Positions 16,083 through 25,851 are shown, counted from the stretch's first letter. The stretch: 64,000 bases of DNA from Candidatus Protochlamydia phocaeensis (GCF_001545115.1 NZ_FCNU01000011.1:124001-188000); one strand, 5' to 3'. The notes: generated by a model from the sequence alone, not told the origin. Numbers and translations are program-made.

Positions 16083-16708
16083 ATATTTTTTCTAACCTAA
16101 CTTTTTATTTATCTTAACGGTTTAAAAGCTGAATACCGTGGTTGATAGGGCTCTGGATTATCTCATGATTTGCGATTGATGTACATGCAAAAAAAATGAA
16201 GGCTTCGGCTATTTTTTCTCCCCTAAAGGGGAGGAAAAACTAAAGGAGGGAGAAGATAACAAGGCTATCTCTTGCTCAAGAGGTAATAAGTCAAGGCAAG
16301 GAAAAGCTTTTATTTTATAAAATTGTTGCATAGCGACTTATATGATGTCGTTAAATGACCAATAATATCTGCAATTTAAATGGTTTAAATAAATCTTAAC
16401 AATAGCTGCAAAGAAAACAGTTCAATTTTCCTCGCCGACTTGCCAATTCGTCTCTATTCAAGATTATTTTCTCTTAAGGAAACTCTCAAATCTAACCTTC
16501 GACAGCAGTCTCTCTCAGTAAGTCCATTACCAAAAATGGCAATCAGAACATAGATAGATTATAATATAGTTTTATATCAAAGGTCTTTTAATTTGACAAT
16601 ATAATTATCTTCACAGTATTACAAAAAATTTTATTTTTATATTTACTGTAAAAGAGAGGAGTAGAAAAGTGTAGAAAGAAAAAAAAGACAAGGTCGCTTC
16701 TAAGCATG
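16083..16708. other. Long A/T-rich intergenic region with repeat traces
   Basis: 626 nt between two leftward genes with no plausible ORF. It contains a CTCCCCT/AGGGGAG hairpin with a two-base loop (about 16218-16233) and a degenerate family B/C repeat near 16451-16479 (CTATTCAAGATTATT then CTCTTAAGG). Candidate promoters for the symporter lie within it but no single consensus stands out. Confidence 0.5.
16451..16500. repeat. Degenerate copy of ATTCAAGATTATT-type repeat
   Basis: TCTCTATTCAAGATTATTTT followed by CTCTTAAGG resembles 52436-52460 (TCTATATTCAAGATTATAG then CCTTAGAGG) and 46713-46732. A weak, decayed member of the dispersed repeat set. Confidence 0.4.
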
Positions 16709-17497
16709 CTAATCGACTTCTTGCTCTTGCATGGTAATGAAAACGAGTAGGCTTAAATTAAATATGATTGCGATAACAATATATAAGATAAAATCCGCTT
16801 TTTGAACATTCAAGTTATCCAATCCTTCTTTTGGAAAAAAGGGAAGGGGGGTAAAAACGGCTGCTGCAATGCCTGTGTAATGCATGCCGCAGACAGCAAT
16901 TCCCATCATCATAGCGCTTAACATTTTTTTTCCCTTTCCTTTGACATTAAAAAAAAGCCAAAGGGCTGCAATTGAAGCCAAAATGGCAATCGCAATCGAA
17001 AGAGAAAATAAAAAAGGACGATAGGTCATTTTAGCATCTAAAATCATTGCCGCCATGCCTGTATAATGCATCATAGCGATTCCCGCCCCCATAAAAAGTC
17101 CGGCCAAAAGAAGCCGTGGCCATGTCTTTTCTCTTAATCCTATAATAAGCAAGCCTATACCGGTTGCTAATATGGCGAGCAACATAGAAACCAAAGTCAA
17201 GGAAAGATCGTAGTAGACATCCATTCCAATGTTAAGAGCCATCATGCCAATAAAATGCATGGTCCAAATTGCACATCCCCCGGCCGTAATTGCAGCTATC
17301 AATAACCAAGGAATTCGCTTCTCTTTCTTTTCTTGATTTAAGGCTTGCGTGACAAAACACAAGCTGGCATAAGACCCGACAAATGAAACCAAATAAGATA
17401 AAATGACTAAACCAATATGATAATGGTGCGGGTAGGCATAAGGGACAACAGCAGGCGCCCATTCAATAAAAGTAGAAAGAAGGAAATCATTCATCAT
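16709..17497 (-). CDS. Stand-alone MHYT sensor-type membrane protein
   Basis: A 262-residue protein with seven predicted membrane helices and three MHYT-type motifs: MHFIGM (residues 80-85), MHYTGM (143-148) and MHYTGI (205-210). In the MHYT family these Met/His residues face the periplasm and are proposed to bind copper or to sense O2, CO or NO. Most members carry a GGDEF, EAL or kinase output domain; none is present here, the protein ending shortly after the seventh helix. The ATG pair at 17497/17494 gives two possible starts. It is divergent from the C39-like gene. Confidence 0.88.
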   Translation of the reverse strand: MMNDFLLSTFIEWAPAVVPYAYPHHYHIGLVILSYLVSFVGSYASLCFVTQALNQEKKEKRIPWLLIAAITAGGCAIWTMHFIGMMALNIGMDVYYDLSLTLVSMLLAILATGIGLLIIGLREKTWPRLLLAGLFMGAGIAMMHYTGMAAMILDAKMTYRPFLFSLSIAIAILASIAALWLFFNVKGKGKKMLSAMMMGIAVCGMHYTGIAAAVFTPLPFFPKEGLDNLNVQKADFILYIVIAIIFNLSLLVFITMQEQEVD

Positions 17498-17646
17498 ACT
17501 TACAGCTAATTAAAATTTCCTCTGTGCTTATCTTTTACCTCTATTAGTTTTTATAGCTTTTAGCATTTTACTACAACAAGCAGTAAGAAAATTGATCGAC
17601 AATCACAATCACTAAATATTTAGAGGCTGGGATCGAATTCATAATC

Positions 17647-17710
17647 GCTTAGATTCGAGCTCTTTTTTCTTTTATTCGGCCCCTCCTAAGAGAGGATATT
17701 AAAACCCATT
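17647..17710. repeat. Degenerate dispersed repeat (families B/C)
   Basis: GCTTAGATTCGAGCTC (17647-17662) and CCTAAGAGAGGATATTAAAACCCATT (from 17685) match, in the same order, motifs at 46713 and 49011-49096. It lies in the divergent spacer 17498-17769, which otherwise shows no gene. Confidence 0.45.
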
Positions 17711-17769
17711 ATAATCGATATTTGAAGTTATCTCCATAAGAGGCAATAGGAGAGAACGGGCCATATCGA

Positions 17770-18807
17770 GTGAATATTCCATCTTTTCTCAGCCCAAAAA
17801 ATTTCAACCAAGGCTGCCGCTTTATGTCCAACGGATCAATTTTCTCTTCAGAAATTTTTCCAGCCTCTTCTATTTACCATCATCGCTTAGCATCCCCCTT
17901 TTCTTGCAATCAAGCCTATGAATGGATAGAAGACAATATCCCTTCTTTTGATGAAATGATTCTTTCGTGGAATGCCTTTCGTCCCTTGCATGGATATTAC
18001 ACCTTTTCCCTTTCATTGAAATTGGAAGACTGGTCACCTTGGCATCTTTATGCTTATTGGGCCAACCAGGACCAAAAAAGCTTTGAAGATAAACAAGAGT
18101 TTTCTTTGCAGGTTTTTCAAGATATTGCCACTTGTTTAGAAGGAAAAACTGCCACAGGATTCAAAATTCGTGTCGAGGCCCATCAAGGGGCTATTTTAAA
18201 AGATATCTTTGCTTTCCATGCTTGCACGACTCGCTTAAAAGACTTTTGCTTTCAAGATAAGACAGGGGATTCTTCCTTTATTGATATCCCTATTCCGGGG
18301 ATTTCTCAACTCGCTTTAGCTCATCCCAGGCATCGAAGCTTATGTTCACCCTCTTCAACGGCAGCGGTCATTAATTATCTTACGCAGAAGAAGATGTGTC
18401 CGCTGAAATTTGCTGAAAAAGTGCACGATAGCGGATTTGATATTTACGGAAATTGGGTCTTAAATACCGCTCAGGCTTTTATAGAATTAGGGCCTGCTTG
18501 GCAATGCTGGGTCATGCGTTGCGTGGAATGGCAGCAAGTCATTCATCAATTACATCTTGGGCTTCCGGTAGTCGTAAGCGTCAAGGGCTCTTTGCCTGGA
18601 GCTCCCCTTTCCTACGACAATGGCCATCTTATTGTCATCAAAGGATACGATCCTCAGACCAAACACATTCTATGCATGGATCCCGCTTTTCCAACAGACG
18701 ATCAAACTCATGTTTGCTATTTGTGGGAAGATTTCATTCTAGCATGGAAGCGAAGAGGATGCATTGCTTATTTTTTTGCACCTGCCCAGAGGCTGTCGTT
18801 CGATTGA
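17770..18807 (+). CDS. C39-like (papain-fold) peptidase
   Basis: A protein of up to 345 residues. The C-terminal half matches peptidase C39-like domains: Cys192 in HRSLCSPSSTAAVINYL (usual motif CGPTS), His286 in DNGHLIVIKGYD and Asp304 in MDPAFP. The N-terminal half is beta-rich with many Trp and Phe and could be a carbohydrate- or envelope-binding region. Such stand-alone proteins are annotated as C39-family hydrolases of unknown substrate. The GTG at 17770 gives the longest frame; the ATG at 17824 is a good alternative, and neither has an ideal ribosome site. No clear signal peptide. Confidence 0.72.
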   Translation: MNIPSFLSPKNFNQGCRFMSNGSIFSSEIFPASSIYHHRLASPFSCNQAYEWIEDNIPSFDEMILSWNAFRPLHGYYTFSLSLKLEDWSPWHLYAYWANQDQKSFEDKQEFSLQVFQDIATCLEGKTATGFKIRVEAHQGAILKDIFAFHACTTRLKDFCFQDKTGDSSFIDIPIPGISQLALAHPRHRSLCSPSSTAAVINYLTQKKMCPLKFAEKVHDSGFDIYGNWVLNTAQAFIELGPAWQCWVMRCVEWQQVIHQLHLGLPVVVSVKGSLPGAPLSYDNGHLIVIKGYDPQTKHILCMDPAFPTDDQTHVCYLWEDFILAWKRRGCIAYFFAPAQRLSFD

Positions 18808-18957
18808 TGGGCAGATAACAGCCTCATTAAAATTTATTTTTTATCACTTCCGAATTTTATAAAATTCTGCTAAGAACAAACTGCTTTTCCAATAGATTCT
18901 TAAAATTTAACGAGTTGAAAAAATCACCTAAAAATTTTTAATGCTTTTAAAGTATGT

Positions 18958-20109
18958 ATGGCCAAAAGCAAATTTTTGACTTTCTCCTTTACTTATATAG
19001 CCTTGCCATATGCGGCTTTGCTACTCGTATTGGCTTGCTGCTCGATTAATAAAGGCAAACCGCATCAGGGATTCCCTATTGCTGTTGCTGAAGTTACCCA
19101 GCAAGACGTCCCGCTCTTTATTGAGGCGATCGGCAATGTCTATTCCCTGCAAGTGGTTCAGCTAAGGCCTCAAGTGGGCGGAATCGTGCAAGAGGTTTTT
19201 GTGGCGCAGGGGCAATATGTCAAGAAGGGCGATCCCTTGTACAAGATTGACCCCCGTCCTTTCCAAGCCAATTTAGATCGTGCGCAAGCCGCTTTGATTA
19301 AGGATACAGCCAATTTAAAATTTGCTGAAGAGCAAGCCAAACGCTATAGCGAAGTCGTAAAAAAGGAATATGTTTCTAAATTAACATATGATCAATATGT
19401 GAGCCAAGTCGAGTTAAATAAAGGGCAAATTCTCAGCGACCAGGCAGACATTGCGATAGCCAAGCTTAATTTGGAATGGTGTATGCCTGTCTCTCCCATG
19501 GATGGAAAAATCAGCCAATATAATATTGATCCGGGCAATCTTGTGACTGCCAATGATCCCAATGCCATTACAGACATTAGGCAGATCACACCGGCAGATA
19601 TCCGTTTTTCCATTACACAAAAGGACTTTATCGAGGTGCAAAAAGCCCTTAAACGAAACCAAGGGGATTTGAAATTTATTGTCTTACTGCCTCAATTGCC
19701 TAAAGAGCCGCGTGAGGGAAAAATTTACTTTGTGGACAATCACATGGATCCCAATACCGGTACGATTATGCTAAAGGGAGAAGCTCCCAATGAAGATGAA
19801 CTGCTATGGCCAGGCGAATTTGTCCGTGTACGCCTTCTCCTCGATACGAAGCCCAATGCAATTTTAGTTCCTGAGGAAGCAGTGAAAATCGGCCAAGACG
19901 GCTCTTATGTCTATGTTTATCGGCCTGAAGATTCGACGGCCGAATATCGCCGAGTGGTCAAAGGCCAGCAGGTTGATCACTTGATTGTCATTGAAAGCGG
20001 CCTCAAAGTCGGAGAAAAAGTGATCACCAAAGGCCAGCAAAACTTGCTTCCCGGCTCTAAAGTATATATCGCCTCAAATGACGAATCGCAGAAAAAAGAG
20101 AAAGCATGA
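18958..20109 (+). CDS. RND efflux periplasmic adaptor (membrane fusion lipoprotein)
   Basis: A 383-residue HlyD/AcrA-type adaptor. The N-terminus is a lipoprotein signal ending LLVLACCS. The lipoyl halves (RPQVGGIVQEVFVAQGQYVKKG; MPVSPMDGKISQYNIDPGN) flank a helical hairpin, and the beta-barrel region includes VDNHMDPNTGTIMLKGE and WPGEFVRVRL. It links the inner-membrane pump to an outer-membrane channel and resembles MdtA. The following pump gene starts inside its stop codon (ATGA overlap at 20106), so both form one translationally coupled operon. No TolC-like gene follows in the window. Confidence 0.92.
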   Translation: MAKSKFLTFSFTYIALPYAALLLVLACCSINKGKPHQGFPIAVAEVTQQDVPLFIEAIGNVYSLQVVQLRPQVGGIVQEVFVAQGQYVKKGDPLYKIDPRPFQANLDRAQAALIKDTANLKFAEEQAKRYSEVVKKEYVSKLTYDQYVSQVELNKGQILSDQADIAIAKLNLEWCMPVSPMDGKISQYNIDPGNLVTANDPNAITDIRQITPADIRFSITQKDFIEVQKALKRNQGDLKFIVLLPQLPKEPREGKIYFVDNHMDPNTGTIMLKGEAPNEDELLWPGEFVRVRLLLDTKPNAILVPEEAVKIGQDGSYVYVYRPEDSTAEYRRVVKGQQVDHLIVIESGLKVGEKVITKGQQNLLPGSKVYIASNDESQKKEKA

Positions 20110-23100
20110 ACTTATCCCAGCCTTTTATTCTACGCCCTGTCATGACCACCCTTCTGACGGCAGCGATTCTCATTTTAGGCCTTTATGCTTATTTTTCTTT
20201 ACCGGTGAGCAATCTTCCCGATGTGAATTACCCCACCATTACGGTATCTGTTCCCTTTCCGGGGGCAAATCCCGAGATCATGGCCAATACAGTCGCTACC
20301 CCTCTCGAAAAAGAATTCATGACGATTCCGGGAATCAAATATGTCACCTCTTCCAATACGCTTGGCTCGACAAGCATCATTCTCGAATTTGACATCAATA
20401 AAGACATCGACTTGGCCGCTGTCGATGTCGATGCGGCCATTGTACGCGCTAGGCCCAATCTTCCGCCTAATCTTCCCCAGGAGCCCACTTATAAAAAAGT
20501 CAATCCCTCAGCGACCCCCATTCTTTACCTTGTTGTCACATCTCCTACAGTGACGCGGGGCGAGCTTTACGATTATGCAAATACATTGATTGGGCAACGC
20601 ATCTCTATTCTAGAAGGCGTATCCGAAGTTTTAGTATACGGAACGCCCAAAGCCGTACGGGCGCAAGTGGATCCAGGGGTAATTGCTTCTCTTGGCCTTA
20701 CGATGCCGGACATTTCTGCCAATATTAGCAGCGGCAACCAATACCAGCCATTAGGCCAGTTTGATGGAACACATGTAGCCTCAACAATTTATGATACAGG
20801 CGCCCTTTATACGGCAAACGAATACCGGCCGCTGATCATTGCTTATAAGAATGGTTCGCCTGTCCGAGTGGAAAATTTAGGAATGGTTCTTGATAGCTTG
20901 AGGGATGATCGCAGCGAACGCCATTATATTGACCATCGCATTAATCAACCTAGCGTCACTTTAGCCGTCCAACGCCAACCCGGCGCCAATACAGTCACGG
21001 TTGCCAACGCGGTGAAAAAATTACTGGCCACTTTAAAAACTCAATTACCCGGCTCTTTGGAACTAATTATTTTATTTGATCGCTCGGAATCGATCCGCGA
21101 ATCAATTAAGGATGTGCAATTCACCCTTGTCCTAGCCTTTATTTTAGTTGTTTTCGTCATTTTTATTTATTTAGGCAAATTCCGGGATACGCTTATTCCG
21201 GCTTTAGTTATGCCTTTATCTATTATAGCCACTTTTGCCGTCATTTACCAACTTGGCTATACTCTGGACAATCTTTCTTTACTGGCCTTGACTCTAGCAA
21301 TTGGATTTATTATTGACGATGCCATTGTTGTCTTGGAAAATATTGTCCGTTGGATTGAAAAAGGAAATTCTCCTCTTGACGCTTCATTGGAAGGATCCAA
21401 ACAGATCAGCTTTACCATTGTTTCAATGACTTTATCTCTAGTAGCGGTCTTTATTCCCCTTATTTTTATGGCCGGTTTAATAGGCAAGCTCTTTCAAGAG
21501 TTTTCCATCACGCTAACCGTGGTGACTCTTATTTCCGGCCTTATTTCTCTAACGCTGACGCCTATGCTTTGCAGCCGCTTTCTTCCTCCACGGACAGAGC
21601 TACATAGAGGGAAAATAGCCTTTCTTTCCGAGCAATTGAATGCTTGGATGCTTAGGCACTACGAAAGGGGCCTTAAATGGACTTTAGAGCACAGAGGGAT
21701 GATGCTTTTAATTGGAATTGGCAGTGTGATTTTGAGCGCTTTCCTATTCAAAATTCTTCCCACGGATTTTATTCCCGATGAAGATATTGGATTTTTAATC
21801 GCCTATACCGAGTCTGAACAGGGCACCTCTTCGGAACAAATGAATGCCTATCAGCAGCAGGTTATTAGGCTATTAAGGCAAGAGCCGTTCATTGAATCCT
21901 TGATGTCAATCAGCGCGTCGCCGGTTTATCGGCAAGGATTAATCTTTATACGCCTCATTCCTAGAAATCAGCGCTCGCCTGTCGGACAGATCATCCAGCA
22001 ACTCAATAAAAAACTTAACTCTATTCCAGGTGTGAATGTCTATCTAAAAAATATCCCTTTAATCGATTTGAGCATCGGCTCTCAAGCCAGAGCTGCCTAT
22101 CAATATCTCATGCAAAGCTTGGATCAAGACGAACTTTATCGAGGAGCTGACGCTCTCCTGCAAAAGATGCGCCAAGATCCGCTGTTTCAAGGCGTTTCCA
22201 CGGACTTAGAAATAAAAACTCCCCAACAAACTCTAGTCATTGATCGAGACCAAGCCTCGGCATTGGGAATCGATGCTGCCAATTTTGAACAGACTTTATC
22301 TCTCGGTTTCTCTGGCAATCGCATCTCACGCATCCAAACCCCTCTGGATCAATATGATGTTATCTTAGAACTCGATCGAAATTTTCAACGCAATCCCTCT
22401 TCCTTAAATTTCATCTACTTGCGGTCGAGCACAACCAATCAGCTTGTGCCGCTCAAAGCCGTTGCGTCTTTGAAAGAAAGTGTAGGTCCTGCCAGCATTA
22501 ACCATTTTGCGCAATTTCCTGCCGTTACAATCTCTTTCAATCTTGCTCCTAACATTCCTTTAAGCCAAGGACTCCAGCACTTGCGCGAAATGGCAGCGGC
22601 TACCTTCAGCGATAAAGTCACAGGAGATGTCAAGGGGACGGCAGAGACTTTTGAAGAATCGATCAGAAGCGTCGGATTCCTTATTATCATTACCATTTTG
22701 AGCATTTATATTATTTTGGGAATCCTCTATGAAAGTTTTATTCATCCGCTCACCATTCTTTCCACACTTCCGCCCGCCATCGTCGGCGCTTTGTTAACCT
22801 TATTTTTCACAGGCCAGCCCCTTTCCCTCTATGCCTATTTAGGCATCATTTTGCTGATTGGAATTGTTAAGAAAAATGGGATCATGATTGTGGATTTTGC
22901 TTTGGACAATATTCGGCAAAAAGGGGAATCCGCCGAGAAATCCATTTTCGATGCCAGTCTGGTGCGCTTCCGCCCTATCATGATGACAACGATCGCCGCG
23001 ATCATGGGAGCTATTCCGATTGCCATGGGAATAGGAGCAGGCGCCGACTCAAGACGGCCTCTCGGTTATGTCATTATTGGCGGCATGCTTATCTCTCAGT

Positions 23101-23174
23101 TAATCACTCTTTTTCTGACTCCTGTCATCTATCTTTATCTCGAGCAATTAAGGGAAAAATTTAGCAGCAAATAG
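20106..23174 (+). CDS. RND (HAE1-type) multidrug efflux pump, inner-membrane subunit
   Basis: A 1022-residue AcrB/MdtB-like proton antiporter. It has the full twelve-helix plan with two large periplasmic loops. TM4 keeps the proton-relay pair Asp404/Asp405 in GFIIDDAIVVLENI, and TM10 reads GIVKKNGIMIVDFAL. The start FILRPVMTTLLTAAI and NLPDVNYPTITVSVPFPGA are canonical. It exports hydrophobic compounds with the adaptor encoded just upstream. A hairpin terminator (23188-23211) follows. Confidence 0.95.
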   Translation: MNLSQPFILRPVMTTLLTAAILILGLYAYFSLPVSNLPDVNYPTITVSVPFPGANPEIMANTVATPLEKEFMTIPGIKYVTSSNTLGSTSIILEFDINKDIDLAAVDVDAAIVRARPNLPPNLPQEPTYKKVNPSATPILYLVVTSPTVTRGELYDYANTLIGQRISILEGVSEVLVYGTPKAVRAQVDPGVIASLGLTMPDISANISSGNQYQPLGQFDGTHVASTIYDTGALYTANEYRPLIIAYKNGSPVRVENLGMVLDSLRDDRSERHYIDHRINQPSVTLAVQRQPGANTVTVANAVKKLLATLKTQLPGSLELIILFDRSESIRESIKDVQFTLVLAFILVVFVIFIYLGKFRDTLIPALVMPLSIIATFAVIYQLGYTLDNLSLLALTLAIGFIIDDAIVVLENIVRWIEKGNSPLDASLEGSKQISFTIVSMTLSLVAVFIPLIFMAGLIGKLFQEFSITLTVVTLISGLISLTLTPMLCSRFLPPRTELHRGKIAFLSEQLNAWMLRHYERGLKWTLEHRGMMLLIGIGSVILSAFLFKILPTDFIPDEDIGFLIAYTESEQGTSSEQMNAYQQQVIRLLRQEPFIESLMSISASPVYRQGLIFIRLIPRNQRSPVGQIIQQLNKKLNSIPGVNVYLKNIPLIDLSIGSQARAAYQYLMQSLDQDELYRGADALLQKMRQDPLFQGVSTDLEIKTPQQTLVIDRDQASALGIDAANFEQTLSLGFSGNRISRIQTPLDQYDVILELDRNFQRNPSSLNFIYLRSSTTNQLVPLKAVASLKESVGPASINHFAQFPAVTISFNLAPNIPLSQGLQHLREMAAATFSDKVTGDVKGTAETFEESIRSVGFLIIITILSIYIILGILYESFIHPLTILSTLPPAIVGALLTLFFTGQPLSLYAYLGIILLIGIVKKNGIMIVDFALDNIRQKGESAEKSIFDASLVRFRPIMMTTIAAIMGAIPIAMGIGAGADSRRPLGYVIIGGMLISQLITLFLTPVIYLYLEQLREKFSSK

Positions 23175-23187
23175 CTATAAATTAAAA

Positions 23188-23211
23188 AGATGGATTCACC
23201 CATCTATTTTT
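23188..23211 (+). terminator. Intrinsic terminator after the RND operon
   Basis: AGATGG (23188-23193) pairs with CCATCT (23200-23205), followed by ATTTTT. It lies 14 nt after the pump stop codon. Confidence 0.6.
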
Positions 23212-23381
23212 AAAATGCTCTCCAACGACCTATCAAATCGAGCGCTTCAATACATGCTCTAGGATCTATTCCTTAGTATAAATGAGAAAGGATGAACCCA
23301 GGATTAAAAGTTTTACCCTCTATTCAATAAATATCTCCTGGATTAAAGTAATTTTTAACACAACATTCAGTGGGTAATCCT

Positions 23382-24725
23382 ATGTTTAGAGATCGAGAGG
23401 ATGCTGGACAAAAGCTGGCCGCCGCGCTCACTCTTTTTGCGAAAAGAGAGCACACCTTTGTCTTTGGACTTGCTAGAGGAGGCGTTGTTGTCGCGGCTGA
23501 AATAGCCAAAAAACTTTCCCTCCCTTTATATGTAGCGACTCCTCGAAAAATTGGCGCTCCTGGCATGCCCGAATTAGCTTTAGGGGCAATTGCAGAAGAT
23601 GGAAGCGGATTCTTCAATGATTCTATTATTCACTCACTAGCTGTCTCTAAAACTTATCTTCAACATGAAATAGAAAAGGAAAAAGCTGTTGCCAAGCAAA
23701 GGCGGGCTTTATACCAGAAAAATCCCCTGCCAGATTTAAAAAAAGCAACCGTTATTTTAGTGGATGATGGAATAGCGACTGGAGCGACAATGATGGCGAC
23801 GATCCAATGGATGAGAAAGGCGCAGGCTAAACGAATTATTGTCGCCATCCCTGTTGCTGCAACAGATAGTTTAGAATTAATCGAGCAGGCTGCGGATGAA
23901 GTCTTTTGCCTGCATAGCCAAGTAGATTTCGGGGGGGTTGGGCTTTACTACCGGGACTTTTCCCAAACCAGCGATCAAGAAGTCTTAAATTTGATCAAAG
24001 AAGCGGATGAGCAGGCAGCCAATCAAGCAACTCTCCCTCGCCATTCTCCTATTCCTCTTACAGCTGTTCGAGAACAAACAGTTCGAGTGCCGATCGGGAA
24101 AGAAAGCCTGGAGGGCACGCTCCATCTTTTTGATCAGGCTAAAGGGATTGTCCTATTTGCCCACGGTAGTGGAAGCAGCCGTTTTAGCCCTCGAAACAGA
24201 GCCGTCGCAGATTTCCTAAATAAAAATGGGCTGGCCACCCTCTTGATTGATCTCCTCACCCAACCTGAGGACCGCATCGACCAACAAACCCGCGAATTTC
24301 GTTTTGACATTGAATTACTAGCCAATCGTTTGCTGGAGGTTACCCACTGGCTTCAGCAAACAAACCAAACGAAATCTTTGCCGATTGGATATTTTGGATC
24401 CAGCACAGGCGCGGCAGCTGCTTTGATAGCCGCTGCCAAAGAAGGAAAGACCATCTCTGCTGTTGTCTCAAGAGGCGGCCGAGCAGATTTGGCTCGAGAC
24501 TTCCTGCCTCAAGTCCGCTCTCCTACTTTATTGATTGTAGGAGGAGACGATTCAACTGTATTGGTGCTCAACCAACAAGCTTACGCAGTCCTAGCCTGCC
24601 CTAAAGAGCTAACGGTTGTCCCAAACGCCACCCACCTATTTGAAGAACCCGGCGCTTTGGAAGAGGTTTCGCGCTTAGCGGCTCAATGGTTCAACCATTA
24701 TTTACCCCTTTCTCTTAATACCTAA
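23382..24725 (+). CDS. Fused phosphoribosyltransferase and dienelactone-hydrolase-like alpha/beta hydrolase
   Basis: A 447-residue two-domain protein. Residues 1-210 are a type I phosphoribosyltransferase (GLARGGVVVAAEIAKKL; PRPP-binding loop VILVDDGIATGATMMATI). Residues 225-445 are an alpha/beta hydrolase: oxyanion strand VLFAHGSGSSRFSPRN, nucleophile elbow GYFGSSTGAAAALIAA, acid GGDDSTVL, His in NATHLFEEPG. This fusion is known in other bacteria (for example Mycobacterium Rv0571c) but has no settled function. The ATG at 23382 starts the conserved region; a GTG four codons upstream is possible. The PRPP synthase gene follows 20 nt later, probably in one operon. Confidence 0.88.
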   Translation: MFRDREDAGQKLAAALTLFAKREHTFVFGLARGGVVVAAEIAKKLSLPLYVATPRKIGAPGMPELALGAIAEDGSGFFNDSIIHSLAVSKTYLQHEIEKEKAVAKQRRALYQKNPLPDLKKATVILVDDGIATGATMMATIQWMRKAQAKRIIVAIPVAATDSLELIEQAADEVFCLHSQVDFGGVGLYYRDFSQTSDQEVLNLIKEADEQAANQATLPRHSPIPLTAVREQTVRVPIGKESLEGTLHLFDQAKGIVLFAHGSGSSRFSPRNRAVADFLNKNGLATLLIDLLTQPEDRIDQQTREFRFDIELLANRLLEVTHWLQQTNQTKSLPIGYFGSSTGAAAALIAAAKEGKTISAVVSRGGRADLARDFLPQVRSPTLLIVGGDDSTVLVLNQQAYAVLACPKELTVVPNATHLFEEPGALEEVSRLAAQWFNHYLPLSLNT

Positions 24726-24745
24726 TCAAGAAGCAAATAGCAGCC

Positions 24746-25669
24746 ATGACTTCACGTTCAACTCCCATTCTTTTTAGCGGATCTTCCCATCCAAGCCTCG
24801 CTCAAGAAATAGCTGCGCTCTCTTCCATTCCTATGGGAAAAATTGACTTGCATGCTTTTCCTGACAAAGAAATTGCCGTAGATATATTAGAGCCTGTCCA
24901 AGGACGCTCCGTCTATGTTTTGCAATCTCCCGCTTTAAATCCCAATACTTATCTAATGGAATTATTTATTATGATTGATGCCTTGAAGAGAGCCTCTGCC
25001 GATTTCATTACAGTTATTTTACCTTATTATGCCTATGCCCGCCAAGACCGTCTATGCCCTCCAAACACAAGCATCACAGCCAAATTAGTCGCCAATTTTC
25101 TTGCAACAGCAGGAATCGATCATTTAATCACATTAGATCTTCATTCTGAGCAGATTGAAGGGTTCTTTGATCTTCCCTTTACCCATCTCGTCAGCCGCCC
25201 AATCCTTCTGTCTTATTGCAAGCAGTTTTCTTTGGAAAATGCCATTATTGTTGCTCCTGATAAAGGGGCAATCAAAATCGCGAGCGCCTATGCCAAGCAG
25301 CTCAATCTGCCTATCGCTTTAATCGATAAAGAACGGATAAATGCTTTCCAAGTCAATCTCAATCTTTTCGTTGGCGATGTCGCTGGAAAAACGGTCTTCA
25401 TTCCAGACGATATGTGCTCAACTGCTGGCACAATTGTACATGCCGCCAATGCCTGTGCCGAGCTAGGGGCCAAGCAAATTATAGCCTTAATCGGCCATGG
25501 ATTATTTACCGGCCAGGCAATTGAAAATATTGAACGCAGCCCTATTGATCTTCTTATTACCACAAATAGTATTCCCCACTCGCAAAGAGTGCAGCATTCC
25601 CATAAAATCCGCATTCTTTCCATTGCTTCGCTTTTTGCGGATTTCATAAAAAAACAAGGATTTCTTTAA
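24746..25669 (+). CDS. prs: Ribose-phosphate pyrophosphokinase (PRPP synthase)
   Basis: A 307-residue Prs. Motifs: FSGSSHPSLAQEIA and HAFPDKEIAV near the N-terminus, YYAYARQDR, TLDLHSEQIEGFFD (usual DLHAxQIQGFF), catalytic-loop PDKGAIKIA and PRPP loop FIPDDMCSTAGTIVHAA, in which Cys-Ser replaces the usual Ile-Asp. It makes PRPP from ribose 5-phosphate and ATP for nucleotide and cofactor synthesis. It directly follows the phosphoribosyltransferase fusion (20-nt gap), so PRPP producer and consumer appear co-expressed. Confidence 0.92.
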   Translation: MTSRSTPILFSGSSHPSLAQEIAALSSIPMGKIDLHAFPDKEIAVDILEPVQGRSVYVLQSPALNPNTYLMELFIMIDALKRASADFITVILPYYAYARQDRLCPPNTSITAKLVANFLATAGIDHLITLDLHSEQIEGFFDLPFTHLVSRPILLSYCKQFSLENAIIVAPDKGAIKIASAYAKQLNLPIALIDKERINAFQVNLNLFVGDVAGKTVFIPDDMCSTAGTIVHAANACAELGAKQIIALIGHGLFTGQAIENIERSPIDLLITTNSIPHSQRVQHSHKIRILSIASLFADFIKKQGFL

Positions 25670-25709
25670 ACCTTATCATTATTAGCTTCGCCCTTTTAAT
25701 AAATTCTCC

Positions 25710-25737
25710 TTGATTCCAGTAAAATTTCTGCTATAAT
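25710..25737 (+). promoter_or_regulatory. Sigma-70 type promoter for yhhQ-tgt
   Basis: TTGATT (25710-25715) and TATAAT (25732-25737) are separated by 16 nt. The predicted start lies about 145 nt before the yhhQ ATG, leaving a long leader with a hairpin near its end. Confidence 0.55.
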
Positions 25738-25851
25738 AGATTCGCCCTAAAGGCTATAGGAAATCAGATCGACCAATTTTACGAACTGCGCTTCTGATAA
25801 ATACCAAACATCTAATTAAATTAAATAATTAAAGGACAAATCTAGGTCTCA

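Noticed and set aside
16218-16233. Rho-independent terminator
   Set aside because: The CTCCCCT/AGGGGAG stem has a two-base loop and no T-run after it on either strand.
19392-19662. Two leftward ORFs within the RND adaptor gene
   Set aside because: Antisense shadows of a well-defined adaptor frame.
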